Source: Lottia gigantea (lineage: Eukaryota; Mollusca; Gastropoda; Lottiidae). Taken from it: a stretch of DNA of 64,000 bases. The notes beneath the pieces are model-generated. The model saw only the letters and a program-made list of their open reading frames with translations. It was not told where the DNA came from and ran no database searches. The stretch spans positions 7,189,955 through 7,253,954 of the forward strand of contig NW_008706746.1 of assembly GCF_000327385.1 (NCBI RefSeq), in the 5' to 3' direction. A program made the translations under genes and the position numbers. Shown in pieces: positions 36,190 to 49,187 of the stretch (positions are counted from its first letter, which is position 1; each line of letters opens with the position of its first letter).

Positions 36190-38400
36190 TCACTAGCTTT
36201 ACCAACAACAAAGAAGGACGGAGTTTTAGTTGTAGAAATATCATAATCTTTTGAGGTGTTGGATCCGATACAAACCGTCCATCACAAATGGTCTGCTATA
36301 GTAGACAACTTTCAAAATAGCTTTCAGAGGATGGAATAGAGGCAAATGTTTTGATCTAGTTCTGCTACAGCTTTACAATGTAGATTAAGCTTTACGGAAA
36401 CTGTCGAAAGTTGTTGAATGACGTTTCACTGTTAAAGTTACGCTAGGTCTCATAGATTCAGGTAAACTATTCCGAGTTGCCAAATGTAAGGGATTAAGTA
36501 AAATGCACCCAATCCCATGGATGTGTTGAAAAAACTGTCAACTCACAAGACGGTGTGTATAATCCAGTATCGTATTTCAGACACGACGGTTTATTGGGTA
36601 CAAACAATCAGTCGAATATACATGTATAACGATCTCTATTTAAATAAAACATCTACAATATTCGTTAAGGTGTCAAATTGAACAGCCTAGGTCATAGGTC
36701 AACGGATATACTTAAATGTATGATTTAATCGAAACGAAAGTATCCCAGATCCAATTGCAATGTATATTTATTGGATTGTGTAAAAGTACTATTAAGTGAT
36801 TAAAACACGCGCTATACGCATGAGTATCAATGAGATTTAGAAATGCCATACCCATGTGTATCTAGAGTTTAATTCGGTTCTTGTGTCAATTTAGAGAGGT
36901 TTTGTACCATGACCATCGGCTACAATAAATTGCTTAATAATCGAATCGAATTATTACCCATAGACACAATACTATAAGGTATAGTAGGTTAGAATCTTAC
37001 AGGTTGTCGATATAAATCTCCTCTCAAACTGAATGACTGCTTCCAAAGCAAATGCTTCCTAGAGTTGGCACAGTATCGAATTTCAAGACTACCCTGACGA
37101 TTAAAAATCAGTAAACTGTATGTAATGGTGTGTAAGGTATTCTATATCTTACCTATTATAAAGTATTTAGTCAATTATAAGTTCCAGTCATTTTTAACAT
37201 GGAATATAAAGTTACCCCTTATTGTAAATACTCCAGTCGGTCGGATTAGAGAGGCTATTTCACAAAAAGTTCACGTACAGTATAACAATCTCAAGTTGTA
37301 TTTCCTCAATATTCTAGGCTAACAAAAGCGTATACGTATATGTTGGATCGATTTTCTGGAATTTCTTTGAGGCTTCTCAAAATCCAGCTGGAAGATTGTA
37401 TACAATTTATCACTCTGTTTGAATATAGGATTTTATTTAGGATAAAATTTCACATAATATAGGAATAAAAAAACGAATGTATGACAATGTTAAATTTTGA
37501 GTTATCTGATTGGTCTGCAACTAACTAACTTCTCCCTGGGAAATTCTCTTCAACGACACAATCGAGACTTTTTCCAAATCACGATACTATCAAACAGTTT
37601 CGATGGACTCGACAATAAAGTGCTAAAACTGAATTCTATTTGACAAAACGAGTAATTATTCAAAGTAAATTTGTATAAAATCAGAATTGAGAAGAAATGT
37701 GAGACTTTCCCCACACTGCAGCGTGTTGATTTTACATCCATGTCATTTTTAACAGAGGTGCATTTGGTGTGTTGGCAACACAAACTTTCAAAATAGTTTT
37801 TATGAAGTAGATAACACGGTTATGTTAAATTAAATCATGAAAAATCGTGAATGACGAGGACACAAACTAATGAAAAGACAGCGGATATCTTTTGTTATTT
37901 CTTGAAGCACAGTACTTCAAACACCTAATACATGTATACAAAAAAATAATGCTCCAGAATGTGCATTTGATTGTTGAACTACAAACGCACACTGCTATAT
38001 AACCTCTATTTCCAAGCAACTTACCTGATGATATAGAATACCCAAATCACGTAAGACAGCTTGCGACTTATACCTGGCATAGTATAAGCTGTCAATATGC
38101 AATGGAACCTAAAGAATGTGCCTTTCTGACATTGAAATCCAATACCTGTTTCCCTCTATAAGCTATCAATTGGAAACAAAACATTTACAAGAATCACTTA
38201 GAAGCTGCCCAGGTACCACTAGAGGTGCTCATGGTTACAAAATTGGTGTTATGGTGTTAGTACCTTATCATACCATAGGCCCAGATTTAAACACATCTTT
38301 ATAGAACGCCTAATAAGATACACTTCGAATCCGTAAGATAAGATTTCATCGCAATGTCATTTCGACGAGATCTGAAGACTTTCTCCTCTGCCGAACCAAC
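36190..38400. other. Unassigned non-coding stretch
   Basis: Open frames at 37125-37322, 37550-37783 and 38116-38304 have no motif support. I see no repeat I can name. Confidence 0.4.
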
Positions 38401-38439
38401 AGTACCAAACGATCCAGATCCCACTACCAACTACTTCGA

Positions 38440-38576
38440 CTACCAACAACTAACTAGTTGTCATGTTAGAAGCTTCTACTGGACACGAACGTTAACTTGT
38501 CATCTACCAACAACTAGCTAATCTGAGATATAAGTTAACTGGATACGGACGTTATCTTGTCATTTACCAACCAACC
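38440..38576 (+). repeat. ~62 bp tandem repeat, 2.2 units
   Basis: CTACCAACAACTAACTAG (38440), CTACCAACAACTAGCTAA (38504) and TTACCAACCAACC (38564) start the units. Units share GGA(C/T)ACG(A/G)ACGTTA and CTTGTCAT. Confidence 0.8.
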
Positions 38577-38684
38577 ATCTTCGCCTATACAGTGATGTTT
38601 TACATTTGGATTACATCGATTTGCATTTGACATTTCCTCTAAATCCGTCTTTATTAGCCCAATTCGGTGGCGTAGGACGTATAA

Positions 38685-38934
38685 AAGGTCGAATTATACT
38701 CTGCTAAGCGAAGCAGCGAAGCGCAGATTTCTTCGCTCGAGCGTTGCAAGGTGTAAAGTTCATTTTCATGCTTGGCGAAGAAGTGGGATGTTGTCGCTTC
38801 GCTTTGGTCTTTACAACCAATCAGAGACAGACGAAACAAACTGGCCTTGACAAATTTGTCTTGACATCGCGAAGCTTCGCTAAATTCTTTTTCTTCGCTT
38901 CACTCTTTCCCTTTCCTGGGTATAAACCGGCCTT
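38685..38934. mobile_element. GCGAAGC-rich MITE, possibly Harbinger-like
   Basis: The left end AAGGTCGAATTATACTC is mirrored by the right end, which read in reverse complement is AAGGCCGGTTTATACCC. Subterminal GCGAAGC and GCTTCGC motifs fill both halves. The element is 250 bp. The flanks are TAA/TTAA-like, which would suit a PIF/Harbinger 3-bp target duplication, but they are not clean enough to decide. Confidence 0.65.
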
Positions 38935-39744
38935 AACTTAATTCATTTCAGTCTCTTTTTATTCGTCAGCATTATGGTTGTACCCCTTATCCCAGTTACA
39001 GCGATATTCATTTCAACTCTTCAGCACTGAAAATCACGAGTATATTTCTATTTCTCATTCTCATCTCATACCTGCACCTCAAATCTATTGAAGTGAAAGA
39101 AGCCAGTGTCCAGTGCCCAGTGCATTATTATTTTGATTTGCATTTGAAATTTGTATAAATCACCATATGTTTGTGCCTCTTTTCCACCATAGTAATAACA
39201 ACGAGAACATTTCTGACTTGAAACAGCAAGTGATATCGATGTTCTTAGAGGAAAACGTTTTTACAATCAAAGAAAAAATGGCGTATTTGCGAAATGTTGT
39301 TTTATAGAATAATGTTATGTTTTCAACTTAAAGATGGTAATTTCGTCAGGCAGGCACCAAAAATAGTTGAAAATAAAAACAAATCGAAAGTAGCAGATGA
39401 TACGACCATGTGAAATAATAATGATCATCGTGTTTTAACTTCTCATCCTATTTCACTTTCAACATTCTCCATCTTATTTCAGCTGTTAAGCCTCCCCTTC
39501 ATCCTCCTTACAAAATATACTGGAGATTTATTCAGTCGTATAAAGTTAATAATCAAATTCAGAATAAAAATATCTTTTACCGTCTGGTAGATTTAACTGG
39601 GCTAATAGAGAACGTCCTTATGGCATACTGAAACGCTTTCATCTTAATCCACACTTCCGGTCTAAGGGTCTGGCATGGTCAACTTTCAACACTGGCTAAA
39701 GGCGATGTACGTGGCAGAAAACCATTAGTTCTCATTGTAATCAT

Positions 39745-39952
39745 CATGGCTTCATTCGTTTTGAATAGCCCGATACCATGTATTACAACCATGCCGCCAA
39801 AAGCTCTGACATGGGCATTTTGTAACCACGATAAGTCTACACGCTGTGTACGTTATAGTGTCAGGCTTACTGCTTTTATTCCGGTAAAAAATTCTCCTAT
39901 TGCTCACTGTATGGCATTGTCCAACCCAAAAAAATCGTTTCAACCCATTTCA
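39745..39952 (-). repeat. Repeat A copy, reverse; carries an antisense open frame
   Basis: On the minus strand GATGAAATGGGTTGAAACGA is a diverged head and GACAATGCCATACAGTGAGC is the core. The 96-codon plus frame 39746-40036 runs antisense through this copy and should not be modelled as a gene. Confidence 0.6.
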
Positions 39953-40228
39953 TCTCCTACCACCACTGTGGAAAAGCTTAGCTTGGGGATAGAGACTTCG
40001 TCAATTGGGAATCCGATGAGAACTGCTAAGCAATGACAGAATAATAGTTATATCTGGTGTATCACTTTGAATCTTTTTATTCTAAGTTAAATGAAACCTG
40101 GGTTATACAAATATTCTGTAATGATTTGTGACAGACGTATATATACTTATCTCTGTTGTCAAAAACCTGACAAAATCCTCGATAATTCAATCTTTATAGA
40201 GTCCATCAAAATATAGTCCATTTCAATA

Positions 40229-40238
40229 TGGCGCCAAC
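40229..40238. promoter_or_regulatory. ATGGCGCC motif
   Basis: AATATGGCGCCAAC contains a palindromic GGCGCC and resembles a weak CTCF core. Little weight should be placed on it. Confidence 0.15.
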
Positions 40239-40588
40239 AACATATTCTGATTCCTCTATAATTTTCTCACTTGGTTATTATGTTTAAAACAACAATAAGG
40301 CTATGGTTACACTATATCATGTCTAATGCTGCTGAAATCTGGTATCAATGCAAATGCAGATCTTCAAGAAATGTTTCTCTGTAATTTCACGTTTTGTTTT
40401 AAAGAAGGACAACTCGACGAATGACAAACAACACTTCCGGTAGCCTTTTACCGCCAATTTAGATCATTTCCGCCCACGTAATGAAGGTCCTGTGGTATAT
40501 AATGTTCTCTCGATGAGTTGAAAATGCAGCTCTAAATGAATATTGCGATTTAGGTAACAGTTGAATATAAATGGCCGTATGCAGCGCT

Positions 40589-40762
40589 CTTACCTTGACT
40601 AAAGTTTGGCTAAAGTCGAACTTTACAAGTTAGGATTAAGGCTTTCATTTTCTACATTTGATAGTCAATATAGTTGATATTTCAGCACGACTTTCGTACA
40701 GATCGACCGTTGTATACCTAAAGTTCGACTTAAGTCTAACTTTAGTCACAGTTTAGGTAAAG
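40589..40762. mobile_element. Palindromic MITE (~174 bp)
   Basis: The left arm CTTGACTAAAGTTTGGCTAA, then AGTCGAACTTTA, is mirrored by the right arm, which in reverse complement reads GTGACTAAAGTTAGACTTAA, then GTCGAACTTTAG. Arms are about 40 bp. A related fragment (AAGTCTGAAGTCAAACTT) lies near 41010. Confidence 0.75.
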
Positions 40763-41146
40763 TACGAGCATATACGAGCCCAAAGGAGTCTTACAGACGT
40801 AGAAACTTTTAGTAAATACACACCAACAACTTTTATCATAACCAAACTGATTAATAGGGTAAGCACACACTGGATACCTGATCGGCATTAATTGCCAAGA
40901 GTTCATACAGCTCATCTTGGCATTAGTAACATTCATTATCATTTCATCAATCTACCTTCAAATTTTCGCAATTCTCGAATTGTGAACAAGGCTTTAACGT
41001 CCAAGTAGACAAAAGTCTGAAGTCAAACTTAATAATAGTAGGTATTACAAATCAGGTTTTAAACACACACTGGCTTTAATTCAATAAACTACAGATTTCA
41101 CAGTGATTCTCTCCATATCACTATTCTTAATACACGACAACATGAC

Positions 41147-41158
41147 GCCGCCATCTTG
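41147..41158 (-). promoter_or_regulatory. YY1 consensus site
   Basis: On the minus strand CAAGATGGCGGC is an exact match to the YY1 core, often found just downstream of transcription starts. No promoter is otherwise evident. Confidence 0.25.
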
Positions 41159-41327
41159 AAAATTACTGTCATAGTGTAAAAAATAAACAAACCACGTAAT
41201 GAATATAATAATAATAGAGACAGAACTGTTAGAGTGGGAACAGTTCCAGGAAGTACGGAATGGAAATTTCATTGGAGTTAACATCCCACTGTTCCAGTCT
41301 ATTTCGATATTAGTATGAAACTGAAAC

Positions 41328-41351
41328 AAATAAATGGAGTTTTACGCCGTA
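41328..41351 (+). repeat. Repeat A head fragment
   Basis: AAATGGAGTTTTACGCCGTA is a repeat-A head directly abutting the reverse family-B copy. Confidence 0.6.
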
Positions 41352-41562
41352 TACTTTCACTATCCGTTCGAACAATCATACCTTAGTTTCAGAAACAGGA
41401 ATTTTTTTAGCGAACATAATCAGTAATAGTGTTCACAGCTGTTTTGAGCCTTTAAATCCATGTGTTTCCATAATTATTCAAGTTTTAGTACTTCTTAAGA
41501 CTATTAACGCACATTCAAGACCCAAATCAATCCCAGAAAATGCCGACTGTTCCCCTTTAAAT
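41352..41562 (-). mobile_element. Family-B MITE, internally deleted copy
   Basis: On the minus strand it runs from AAAGGGGAACAGTCGGCATT through GGGATTGATTTGGGTCTTGA and GTGAACACTATTACTGATTA to GAACGGATAGTGAAAGT. About 110 bp of the middle, including the TCTATATATG motifs, is missing compared with 53809-54149. Confidence 0.75.
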
Positions 41563-41569
41563 ATTTTGT

Positions 41570-43630
41570 ACCTCTACACCATTGTATATATCTCTTCAAT
41601 TTGTAAATATTATGTGAAAACTCGGATATTTTAGTGAAGTACGTGTTTTTGTGCAGTCAAACGGAAAATCGTTTGGAGACAAGAGGTGCAGAATTACATA
41701 AGATACAATTGAAAGAACAAAACGCAGACGACAAAACGAGACACGGATCAAAAGGCAAGAAATAAAGATAGATGTGACAAACGTCAAAAGTAATTTGATT
41801 GTCGACTAAGACGAAGGAGTTGAATGGAATAGTTAAAGTTATGAATGGCTGTTTGTTTTTTAAGATCTTGCCTTTATGGATGGAGTTTTGATTGGTGGCG
41901 ACACCTCATGTCTAGGCCCCACCCTACCAGCATGCTAGTCCCTCGGTCGGATTAATCTCCTCATAAAATGGTAACGATAGAAAACCCGAGTCTGGATGTT
42001 GTTGTATAAAATGTTAAATAGTCTTGAATGTCCATATCAACTTTATCTCGAATATTAGATCCTCTGACCGCATTATGAGAAACTGTTCTTGAAAAAATTG
42101 TCTTCCGAATTGTTATCTATTGATATGATACTGACAACAACAAACACTGTGCAACTTTTTGCTAACAGGACGTAGGACTGTGTATTAAATGTGTCTACGC
42201 TAAGGGCGCCGGGAGTTAAAGAAGAAAGTTGATGATGGTAATGCGTACAAGATGCATCATATATGGTGAATTTTAGATTATACAACGGGTCGAACTTTTT
42301 AAATTTGGAATAAAAATATTGATACAATAGCGTTAAATTCGTAAAAAATTGTTTGACGTTTATGGCACCATGCCCTTCACGGGATTCAGTTCGTATCCAA
42401 CCTCGCCTCGCCTCGCCTCGCCCTTTTAAGTACTTTCATCCTCATTATGATATATTTTTTAACTACAGTCTTCTTGTTTGTTGCAATTATCCACTTGAAA
42501 CTGAAGAAATAAAACACAAAAAACGTTTAAAAATGTACAACAATAGCAATATTCGTATATAATAGTTCGAAACATTTAATAAGGGCGGCAATTTAATACT
42601 TAGAATTTAAACCTTCAATAACCCCGCTTGATCAAAACTCGAAAATTATTTTTCTTTTTATTTCGAGAGAAGTATATAAACTTTAAGGGCATATTCAAAA
42701 GTAATAGTGTATTCTTCGTACCCCGACACAATTTGCGAGGTTTCAGTTGTAAACTGATGTAAAAAGATTTCGTGTCAACACAGTTTTGTATGTAGATGGC
42801 GCCACTATGTCTGGGTTTGATGAGGTTACCCCCAAATAAATTTTTCTTCACCTTACAAACTTTTCAATATATTTTACAATCCCTACTTGAGGTCCCTCTT
42901 TCGACCCTTTACAGTATTTAATTGTTACAAGTTAAAATCCTTTGATACAAGCATGAAACGTCTAACCATGGATTATGAGTGAAATCGTGACAATCGTCTT
43001 GATTAGCAGATACTAACAGTATCTTCTGTGGCTTTTTGAGTAGACAGTTTACATACCTCGCACCCAGAAACAACAATTCGTGAATGAGAAGGGGAGGGAG
43101 GGGGTGCAAATTCTGATAGTGGGCAAAATTTTTAACCTTATAAAAATAAAAACGGGTAAGGAACAATTCTAGGCATGGTATTTGCTTATATTGCATTGAC
43201 CCTCAATGGACTGTAGTTGTATAATTGTTCGCTTCCCTACGGGATATAGATGTAACATTAATGCACGTACGCGTATGACTTTTCAGCAAAGAAATCGTAT
43301 GTCTGGTTAGTTAGCAATTAAATAAAATGAGTTATAATTATGTCAGTCGTGATATCGGTTGTTTAGACCGTTTTGCTTGAAAAAAATGGCGTCAATTCTG
43401 TTGTCACTTCTACCTATGTCAGCAGTTCGTTTTGTTTCGGCTTTTTTTTTCCACCAAACATAGCCGAATGTAGCGTCTGAGTCTGTACTCTGACAATTCG
43501 AGTGTCTGCGTTTGAACAAGTTATTTAAACTAAAATCATTATAATTTATATATTCTAAGATCGTCTATCCAATTAACAAAGCGTGGTGTTTATATTCAGA
43601 CCATGTAGGTAATGGACGGAGACTTTCTTA
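41570..43630. other. Mostly unassigned non-coding stretch
   Basis: Apart from the CCTCG microsatellite (42401), no repeat or gene is supported. AGATGGCGCC near 42795 is another weak CTCF-like core. Confidence 0.35.
42401..42422 (+). repeat. (CCTCG)n microsatellite
   Basis: There are four and a half perfect CCTCG units. Confidence 0.9.
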
Positions 43631-43631
43631 T

Positions 43632-45193
43632 TTGGAAACTCTTCAACATTATCATAATCATCCAGTCTCAACCAGATTTGTTGATTATGACTGGTTATCC
43701 GAAGATAATGCGCAACTTTTGCTTATGACGTGGTCATCTAGTCATTACTGTCTATACATATATCCAGTTCCAATTCGGTTATCCAGGCATGAATGGCTGA
43801 TTATTTGTACAGAATATCCGAGAATTGTTCATTTTGTCCTATTGTCTTCCAACATTCCAATCTTATTTCGACTACCCAGTCTAGAAAAATAAAGCTAATT
43901 ATTAGGGCAGGACAATCGAGATTTCAAGATGCTAATTTGAAGATGGCTCATTAGAAGAAAATTGCGGACTTTATTTACTGACTGTTGGTGGCTGAAAGCA
44001 AGCCACCTTAAAATAATTAAAAGTATGTAGATGTAGAAAGCTACTTGAAGATTTAATTGTGTTTATTTTAGCCAATCAAAGAGCGATTTAGCCTCCAATT
44101 TTCTGCGTTCTATGTCTGTTTAATGGACGACGTCAGCTGTATTATCATAATCACTTTACTTTTATTTTTCTTTCTAAACCATCACGTGTTTTGATTCCCC
44201 ATTAATCGGTTTGGTTGCTGAAGACTTGGAAATTCAATCTAGTGGAAGATATTTGACTTTGAAAGTCTACCAAAGAGTTTATTTTTATATTTACTCTCGC
44301 GAGATACATGAAATAGGACACATTTCGACTTACACGTGCATTTATGAATAATGATGTGCCGCACCTGTACACATTTATGTACCGAAATCAAAGATCTGAT
44401 GAAGCAAGGAATATAATGTGAACAAAATAGATTTAGTTTTCTAATTTGGAGAAAAATCACCATAAAATTTTTAAAATACCATATAAAAAACACAGCTTTG
44501 AGAACTCTCTGAAGTCATTTCGTTCCGAGACAGACCAACCTAGTTTAACACCCACAGAGACGGAAGATCTCACAATAGAAAGAGAAAGTATCTCCAAAAG
44601 TGTCCAATGAACTTTCTGACACGATAGGTGACATGCATCCAAACCAAATGACCGACAAATGACCAGACGTTTAGTCCAGACGTGACGTGACGTGCATTTG
44701 TTAGTCTCGATCATATTAGTCAATTGGCTCGAAACTTCGTTTATCCAGGCTTCAAAGTTGTTTTGTTTCAGTGTTGTATTTTTTTAGGAAAGCTTTATGA
44801 CAAAAAACCTACCAAGCACGTATCTATAAAGAACATGGACATTGTGACATGTAATTGGTATGCATTATCTGCCCTTGTTGTCTCGATTATACAAGCATTG
44901 AAATGTCAAGATTGACAGATTACTGGATAATCGTGATTAATGATTGATGAAATCGTCTGCAGCTTACAACTCCATGAATTAATTTAGGAGAAAAAGTATA
45001 GGATTATTATTAATATCTTCGTTATGGCATCGTATTTCCGCAAAAGATAGGGATATTCATTGGATTTATCCGAACGACAAACCAGATAGCGTCGTTAGTT
45101 TAGGCTTTCTGTTTTTCATTTCCAATAGTTAGGCATGCACAATGCAATACTTTTTCGCTTATTGCCGAATTGAATTGCGATCAATGAAAATTA
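43632..45193. other. Non-coding; frames unsupported
   Basis: Open frames at 43632-43892, 44239-44493, 44457-44723 and 44724-44915 show no recognised domain. A tripled GACGT/GTGAC motif lies near 44683-44695 and could be a CRE-like site. Confidence 0.35.
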
Positions 45194-45243
45194 NNNNNNN
45201 NNNNNNNNNNNNNNNNNNNNNNNNNNNNNNNNNNNNNNNNNNN
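45194..45243. other. Assembly gap (exactly 50 N) with poly-G edge
   Basis: Fifty undetermined bases suggest a placeholder of fixed length. The gap is followed by 14 G (45244-45257) and another single N at 45259. Confidence 0.97.
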
Positions 45244-45429
45244 GGGGGGGGGGGGGGTNGGGGGGTGTATATTATATGGTTCCCAAGAAAACAGCAACAG
45301 TCTTCCAACTGAGCATCTTTTTGTGGCCGCATGATTATATTTATATATCCCTTATGATTACTTTGAATAAAAATTATAAAATTTACAAAGTTTTCAATGT
45401 GTATTGTTTTGGGGGTGTGAGGGGTTCAA

Positions 45430-45497
45430 ATGATTACTCCAGGGGTGTGAAGGCTGTTAGCACATGGAGCCCGGTGTATTGCCCAATCCGCAAATAG
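45430..45497 (+). repeat. Repeat A 3' fragment
   Basis: GGCTGTTAGCACATGGAGCC, GGTGTATTGCCCAATCCGC matches the 3' part of the 53128 copy (CCTGTAGCACACGGAGCC, TTTATTGTCCCATCC). Confidence 0.65.
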
Positions 45498-45872
45498 ATT
45501 CTTTTGCCATGTCTACCATGGACATGTGTCAGGCTAGTCTACCATAAACTTATTTGGGCCTCGAAATATAAATCGCTGTCTTTTCGATGTCTATTTGTCT
45601 ATTTTAACTTGATATTAAAATCGTCTACATAGATAGAAAGTAGAAAATGTTTGGTGTAGTTATTGACAATATAGGTGTGAAAGATAAACAGCTCGAGGCG
45701 AAACTTACAATCTTTTATAGTTTTTAATAAAGAATGGAGTGGTCTACTTCACTTATTTATTAAACGCTTTATGGTCCAACCGATTTTTTTTTTCCATTAA
45801 AAGTTTTTGACAATATTGAATCAGGTGATAGATGTTGATTGGTTTTGACTGGTCAAGGTGGTCCGTTGGTGA

Positions 45873-45895
45873 TTTTTTTTTTTTTTTTTTTTTTT
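45873..45895. repeat. Poly-T tract
   Basis: This is a run of about 23 T. It could be the poly-A tail of a reverse-strand retroposon, but no body is recognisable beside it. Confidence 0.85.
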
Positions 45896-46283
45896 GATTT
45901 AAACATATTGCATTACAACAACAGTAAAAGGATTTGGCAAAAGTTACAAAAACTTACAAAAATACCATTTCCTACATAATATAACTGTCATATATAAGAT
46001 TTCAGAAGGTGAGCTCGGAATGTCCGGTGCAGAGTGTGACGACGAGTGCTGTTTGTTGTTCCTCGTCTATTTATTTGTGAAAGTATCAATGAATAATGGG
46101 TTGGGTGATGATAAAGATGAAAATTGGTGTTTAAGTTGGTGTTAAACTTGATCAAGATGTAAGATTGCTTACTGGATATATTTTAATATTGGCAAGCTAT
46201 CATTGTAAGTGCTTTCGAAATAAATTGTATATCTTCAAAATATATATATACGCAGATGCAATATCTATAAACCTTAGGCTTAC

Positions 46284-46521
46284 CTAGACGTGAGATGAGT
46301 TTCTTCTGGTCATATTTCCTACAGTAATGGTGGCAACGATGCCGAATGTGTTCTGAAAGAGTTTGTTGGTGACCTACCCCCTTGATATAGGTAACATAAT
46401 ACAGTTCCCCTTTAAACATATCAATTAATGCACTAGGGAATTTTACCAACTTCTCTAAAACAAACATTTGGTTATTAAATGCGTCAACCCGTTGATAACC
46501 GGATGTTATGATTAATATACT
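46284..46521 (-). CDS. Candidate exon, unknown product
   Basis: A minus-strand frame reads through SGYQRVDAFNNQ, MFVLEKLVKFPSALIDMF, KGELYYVTYIKGVGHQQ and KYDQKKLISRL to a strong donor, CTAG|GTAAGC, at 46284/46283. An in-frame ATG sits at 46467 but in a weak Kozak setting. I see no good acceptor upstream, so this would be a first exon if real. No domain is recognised and no neighbouring exon was found. Length and composition do not exclude chance. Confidence 0.25.
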
Positions 46522-46529
46522 TCATAATG

Positions 46530-49130
46530 CAAAAGTAGCCTTCTCAGCAAAAAGCTTAAAGGTCTGCATCATTGTCACTTTTTCTCGACAGCGGACCAAA
46601 TGACCAATTGTCAATATTGTTGTTTGTTCAACACGTGGACACACAAGTAACGAAGTAGCCAATTAAAGTGATTTATTAAGATAAACAAATTTCTTAGAAA
46701 AAATATTGAAAGTTGTGATTAGGACTAACGACATCAAAGGCTTAACGGCCACGATAATAGATACTTCGCCTCGGAAAATACAGTTACAGTTTTTAATAAA
46801 TCCTACTCTGATAATCTAAATATTAGGAATGCAATTTTCTACTAAATATTAATTCAAAATATTTCATTATTCTCCACAAAATGAATCGTATTTTCTATTT
46901 TTTCAACAGAATGTCGTGTTTGAATGTTATTTACACGGGCTAATGAGAATCTTTTATACGCGATGGAAATTCTATTAGAGCGTCCAAATCTCATGTTTGT
47001 CGTTCATTACCCAGCTGTAAAGCGTCAACCAAGCGTTTAGTTTGCAGGTCTCGAGGCTTTTAACAAATAGTTTAATAAATCTTTGAAGAACGATCGGGTC
47101 TATTGATATTAAGGATATTGAAAGAAATTGAAGTAAAAGCTTTTTATTTGATTTTATCAATATTTTCATGAAACCCACTTTCAAAGGGAAATAACTCAGT
47201 GATGACATTTAAGAGGACCTAATTTCAAATTAGACAAAAAATTAGTCAAAAATAAGTATGCAAAAATTCCAATAGGGGCGGGGGGGGGGGAGGATTTCTA
47301 AAAATAGCATGGACTACATACAATCATTAGCATAAAATGATTTACTGGAGTACGTCCATTCCAGTGAAAACTCATACACAGATTCGCTGCAGATCGCTAG
47401 TAAAATACGCCGTGGTATATATATATATAGCTCGGGAATCAATCCTTATGAACATTACTGACAAGAAAATTGACAGTTAGTCTGGAATGGCCGATGAAAC
47501 TAATATGTTCTAAAATATTCTTCCAACTGGAAACTGGAACGATCATGGTTCAAAATGCCTTTGAAAAAACAAACCCAAACAATATGTATTTTCAAAAAAT
47601 TGTCTCGCGTACAAACTGTGTGGGCTTTATTTGTCATTGTTACTATTGGTAATATTTGCAAAGTAATGCCACTGTCTCGTCAGTCTTTTCTTCTTTGTAG
47701 ATTGAGTGCTACATTTTACTTCTTTATCAGTCTATTCAGGAGCAGATAGTGGCGTTTCGTGCATTTAGGAATATAAAATACATCCCAAAAGTTGAAAATG
47801 TCATTCCCGCACTAACAACTCCAGTTGGGGACACGATGACCTTTAGTGTGTGGCTGTGACGATGATCTGATTAAATGTTGAAGGGCGTTATAAAATACAA
47901 ATCTTATCATGTACCGTATTAGGTTAATCTCTGTCAAACTTCACACCTTTATTCTAGAGGATAATTAGTACTAAACACAGGTGGGTAAGGTAGATGTAAA
48001 TGCGCAATTAGGAAATATAAGACATACCAGCAAATATCTTAAATTTAAAGTAGCCAGGTTCCAAAATGCAATACTCCACCACGGCACAAAAATATTGGCA
48101 AAGGGATATAACATCTGGTTTTATGATAAATGAATAAAATTTGAAATTTTCGACAAGGAAAGCATGGATTGTCTTTAACTCTATTGTCAAGAACGTGTCC
48201 ACAGATTCCGTAAAAATAGACCATAGCTAATGCCCATTAAGGATGAACAATCAATCAGAGGCATTTAGTTTTAGCTATGTGCGCTAAAAGAAGATAGCCA
48301 AGTTACAAAGTACATCATTCCATAACTGGGCGTACAAAATATGTGGTTTAACTAAACTTCCGGGTTACCGATTTAATAATATACCACATTAGTATTACAA
48401 AAAGATGCAAAATTGATCAAAGTCAATTCAAACCATTCAAAGTGTTTTTTTTTTCGTTTTACCTTTCATCAGCCTTGTTTTATCTCCAATCATTTCAATC
48501 ACTTCAAAGTTGAAATTTATCTACAGTTTGTGCACGTAAAATGTCTACGTCATCAGAACATGTGTTCTAAAACTTGAAATTGTTGACTTTGAGCTTTGAT
48601 ATCAGTCGTTGAACATTGTCATTTCCTGTTTAAAGGTCGATGGGGAGGGATTTGCCAATCAGATGAGAACAGGAGAGGAGGTGGTCAGTAGCCGAATTCT
48701 GCTGCATGCATGTATTTGAAAATTTGTCATATCTCGCAATCTTTTTGAATATGGTTACCACGTTGCTAAACACAGAAACAGCGCATAAACACCTTGCTGA
48801 GATGCCTGTGACTACATTACAGGGAGAAAATCGTATACATCAAAAGGGATTGAAACACTCTTCAGATTGGAAATTTGTCCAGACAGGACCGTAACTACAT
48901 CTAGGCAAATGAGGCAATGCTCGCACAGAATTTGACAAATAATAAGTTTTGTTTATAATATGAGAAGTGTAAATATGATATCAGCTAAATGTTCTGATTA
49001 TTTGATGTCTATGGTAAAGGTAGTTACTGTTTGAAATCTACTGAAAGCGTGACAGACATAACTGACTTTAAAGACAACAGGATTTTTGCCTCATAGAAAC
49101 AGACCCTAGTTACGGCCCTGCCAGATGATA
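46530..49130. other. Unassigned non-coding stretch with a poly-G tract
   Basis: A G-rich tract lies at 47276-47292. Frames at 47470-47749 and 48706-48894 have no support. Confidence 0.4.
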
Positions 49131-49187
49131 TACAATCTATAGACACAGCTTTATGGAACAACAATCACTGGTTAAAGTTTTATGCAA

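Noticed and set aside
44457-44723. 88-codon minus frame
   Set aside because: Cysteine/serine-rich but without a recognisable motif or splice borders.
45873-45895. Poly-T as tail of a young reverse-strand retroposon
   Set aside because: No element body or target duplication is recognisable beside it.
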